Shown here in pieces: positions 6,567 through 7,685 of a stretch of 7,685 nt of DNA (position 1 is its first letter; every line of letters starts with the position of its first letter). The DNA lies in the NCBI GenBank assembly GCA_016784425.1, contig JADHUQ010000111.1, positions 1 to 7,685 of the forward strand. Reading direction: 5' to 3'. Source of the stretch: Candidatus Delongbacteria bacterium (lineage in GTDB: Bacteria > CAIWAD01 > BS150m-G50). Under the pieces are notes generated by a model. The model was not told where the DNA came from. It saw only the letters and a program-made list of their open reading frames with translations, and searched no databases. Made by a program: the position numbers and the translations under genes.

Positions 6567-6859
6567 GTGCTGAATAAACGCACAAAGCGATAAATATCCA
6601 ATCGATACAGCTCTTAATGACCATTATAAATGAGGATCAGTCAGAGATTACCCAGCTTCACTGTAATGCATGCTATTGGTAATATGGTGATAATAGATGC
6701 CTGCTGTTACTTCACGTCTATACTAGACAAATGATTCTTGTTGATACTCTCTTGGCATATTTGATTGTTGTATACCGATGCTTGCAAGGAGTGCTTTTTA
6801 GAAACGTCAGAAGCTGCATCAGTTCAAATCCTGGTATTCTCTGAAATCAGCTGAACTCA
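6567..6859. other. Divergent intergenic region between beta-helix and cohesin-like genes
   Basis: This AT-richer 293-bp gap must hold both outward promoters. The clearest signal is the minus-strand TATAAT at 6623-6628. A short palindrome, GTCTA-TAC-TAGAC, lies at 6716-6728 and could bind a regulator. TTGGCA (6752-6757) looks like a -35 box for the plus strand but has no partner -10 at 16-18 bp. I see no small gene, tRNA or structured RNA here. Confidence 0.5.
6623..6628 (-). promoter_or_regulatory. Candidate -10 box for the beta-helix gene
   Basis: On the minus strand this reads TATAAT, a perfect -10, placing a transcript start near 6616 and a leader of about 50 nt before the ATG. No convincing -35 lies 16-18 bp upstream (GTAATC or GGTAAT at that distance), so the promoter is either activator-dependent or a chance match. 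Confidence 0.35.
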
Positions 6860-7387
6860 ATGCCTGGAGGAGATTTGTTACCATCTCTGCAACCTAAGAG
6901 CGGAATAGCGACTTATGGCGCCCTCTTATCTGTGCTCTGCCTGCTCCAGTCGGCCACGGCTCAAATCCTGGTGCGGCCCCTGCTGCCGGAGTGTGGCCCC
7001 CCCGCTACACCGCTTGTTCTGGCGGTGGAAATCAGATTAGAACCGGGCGATTCACTCAAGGTCTACGATCTGCGCCTCTGTTTTGACACTACCCGGGTCA
7101 CACCGGACGAATCCCAGATCCAGGAGGGAAGCTGGTTTACTAACTCCGGTCCCACTTATTTCTGGCACCAGTACCAATCAGGGGAGCTGATAGTTAACGG
7201 CGCCATTCTGGGGCCGGGACTGGCCGCAACTGGCAATGGTACTATTTTCTCCCTGCCGTTGGAATTCACCGAGGAGGGGGTAACTGCGATCGATATCAAA
7301 CTGGCTGATCTCTATAATGCCCAGGCCCAACTCTTCACTTCAGTGGTTACTCTGCCGGCCAACATCCAGGTCCCCTGTCGCAACTGA
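6860..7387 (+). CDS. Small secreted cohesin-like beta-sandwich protein
   Basis: Exported protein of up to 175 residues. A signal peptide spans about 1-34 (K13, hydrophobic YGALLSVLCLL, cut after ATA). The mature part (about 140 aa) follows the cohesin-type pattern: LVLAVEIRL early strand, YDLRLCFDTTRV (69-80), EGSWF (89-93), then GELIVNGAILGPGLAATGNGTIFSLPLEF (108-136) and a late strand AIDIKLADL (143-151). Cohesin folds bind dockerins in cellulosomes, but in FCB genomes they are common in secreted proteins unrelated to cellulose. C45 and C173 bracket the domain and could form a disulphide. The start is ambiguous: ATG 6860 has no Shine-Dalgarno, whereas GGAGG (6866-6870) sits 4 nt before an in-frame TTG at 6875, which would give a more compact signal peptide. 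Unlike the two neighbouring secreted proteins it has no sorting tail. An insertion sequence starts about 50 bp after its stop. Confidence 0.7.
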   Translation: MPGGDLLPSLQPKSGIATYGALLSVLCLLQSATAQILVRPLLPECGPPATPLVLAVEIRLEPGDSLKVYDLRLCFDTTRVTPDESQIQEGSWFTNSGPTYFWHQYQSGELIVNGAILGPGLAATGNGTIFSLPLEFTEEGVTAIDIKLADLYNAQAQLFTSVVTLPANIQVPCRN

Positions 7388-7460
7388 GAGCTAAATCTCA
7401 CTTCGCTTCCTACGCTGTCATTATTCGCAAACTCAGTAGTGTCCGGTTAAAACGAGAAAA

Positions 7461-7532
7461 GGCCTGATTCATTTATACCTTGATGCATATTTGAATTGAC
7501 CAAAACCCAATGCAATCAAGGAGAACCAGGCC
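7461..7532 (+). promoter_or_regulatory. Long imperfect hairpin covering the transposase ribosome binding site
   Basis: GGCCTGATTC (7461-7470) pairs with GAACCAGGCC (7523-7532) at nine of ten positions. Inside it, CCTTGAT-GCAT (7478-7488) pairs with ATGC-A-ATCAAGG (7510-7521) with one bulged A. Left-side ATTTATA and right-side A7522 form an internal loop. The transposase Shine-Dalgarno AAGGAG (7518-7523) is largely inside the right arm, and the GTG start follows at the foot of the stem. In a transcript entering from outside, the RBS would be hidden. Confidence 0.65.
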
Positions 7533-7685
7533 GTGAAACAGTATAAAACAATCATGTCAGAGCTGCTAAACCTTTTTCCGAGATATGATTTTGAAAGACT
7601 GGTTGACAGACACCAAGGCAACCGTTACACCAAGTATTTCACCGCCTGGCAACAACTCATTACCATCCTGTTTTCCCAGGTTAGT
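7533..7685 (+). CDS. IS4-family transposase, N-terminal fragment (DUF4372)
   Basis: An open frame of 51 codons running off the window. The start is GTG 7533, with AAGGAG at 7518-7523 and 9 nt spacing; it is too short to appear as a complete frame. The product begins with KQYKTIMSELLNLFPRYDF, then VDRHQGNRYTKYF, then WQQLITILFSQ. This matches the N-terminal DUF4372 region of IS4-group DDE transposases, where an 'F..cVdry.G......F..W.qfl.m.f.Ql' pattern is usual. The catalytic DDE core lies beyond the window, so intactness cannot be judged. An ATG at 7554 is a weaker alternative start. Confidence 0.85.
   Translation, partial: MKQYKTIMSELLNLFPRYDFERLVDRHQGNRYTKYFTAWQQLITILFSQVS

Larger units (their letters stand above)
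7437..7685 (+). mobile_element. IS4-family insertion sequence, left end, cut by the window edge
   Basis: The sequence changes character at about 7437-7441 with TAGTGTCCGGTTAAAA, which resembles the terminal inverted repeat of IS4-family elements carrying a DUF4372 transposase. A transposase reading frame follows about 95 bp later. The exact left boundary, target duplication and right end cannot be fixed because the element continues beyond 7685. Confidence 0.75.

Noticed and set aside
6815..6845. tRNA-like T-loop motif GTTCAAATCC
   Set aside because: The flanking bases do not form a T stem and no acceptor or anticodon arm can be drawn.
6824..6972. 12-bp direct repeat TCAAATCCTGGT at 6824-6835 and 6961-6972
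   Set aside because: One copy is intergenic and the other is in signal-peptide coding sequence, with no further similarity around them; probably chance.

Overview
The window looks like chromosomal DNA from an uncultured or little-studied bacterium of the FCB (Fibrobacteres-Chlorobi-Bacteroidetes) side of the tree, for example a Calditrichota-, KSB1-, Zixibacteria- or Marinimicrobia-like lineage. The main clue is that two secreted proteins end in the roughly 85-residue 'NPFNP ... GVYFY ... KMLLVK' domain, the type IX secretion (T9SS type A / FlgD-like) tail widespread in those phyla. The phylum is an inference; nothing here fixes it.

Layout. Positions 28-219 hold 3.4 copies of a 55-bp tandem repeat made from the 3' end of the neighbouring gene plus its downstream DNA. 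The minus-strand gene at 190-873 is the PLP-homeostasis protein YggS. Facing away from it is a two-gene operon (1072-3362): a CoA-acylating aldehyde dehydrogenase and a divergent PduL-type phosphotransacylase, overlapping by four bases. Both carry C-terminal extensions typical of cargo of bacterial microcompartments (BMCs). A recognisable sigma70-type promoter with a perfect palindrome in its spacer lies just ahead of the operon.

The second half encodes surface or secreted proteins. At 3564-5138 is a seven-bladed beta-propeller with a T9SS-type tail, followed by a clear terminator. Convergent to it, at 5244-6566 on the minus strand, is a right-handed parallel beta-helix protein with the same kind of tail. 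At 6860-7387 is a small secreted cohesin-like protein without a tail. The window closes with the left end of an IS4-family insertion sequence (from about 7437); its transposase runs off the edge and is preceded by a long hairpin that buries the ribosome binding site.

How the genes work together. The aldehyde dehydrogenase and PduL would convert an aldehyde to acyl-CoA and then to acyl-phosphate, recycling NAD+ and CoA inside a protein shell. No shell protein, signature enzyme or alcohol dehydrogenase is in the window, so the pair is a satellite locus or the edge of a larger one. The three secreted proteins are probably extracellular or surface-attached; their ligands cannot be read from the sequence. 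I see no strong case for a wholly new defence or mobile system. The most unusual points are the stand-alone BMC enzyme pair with a degenerate PduL, the gene-end repeat array, the promoter palindrome and the RBS-burying hairpin.
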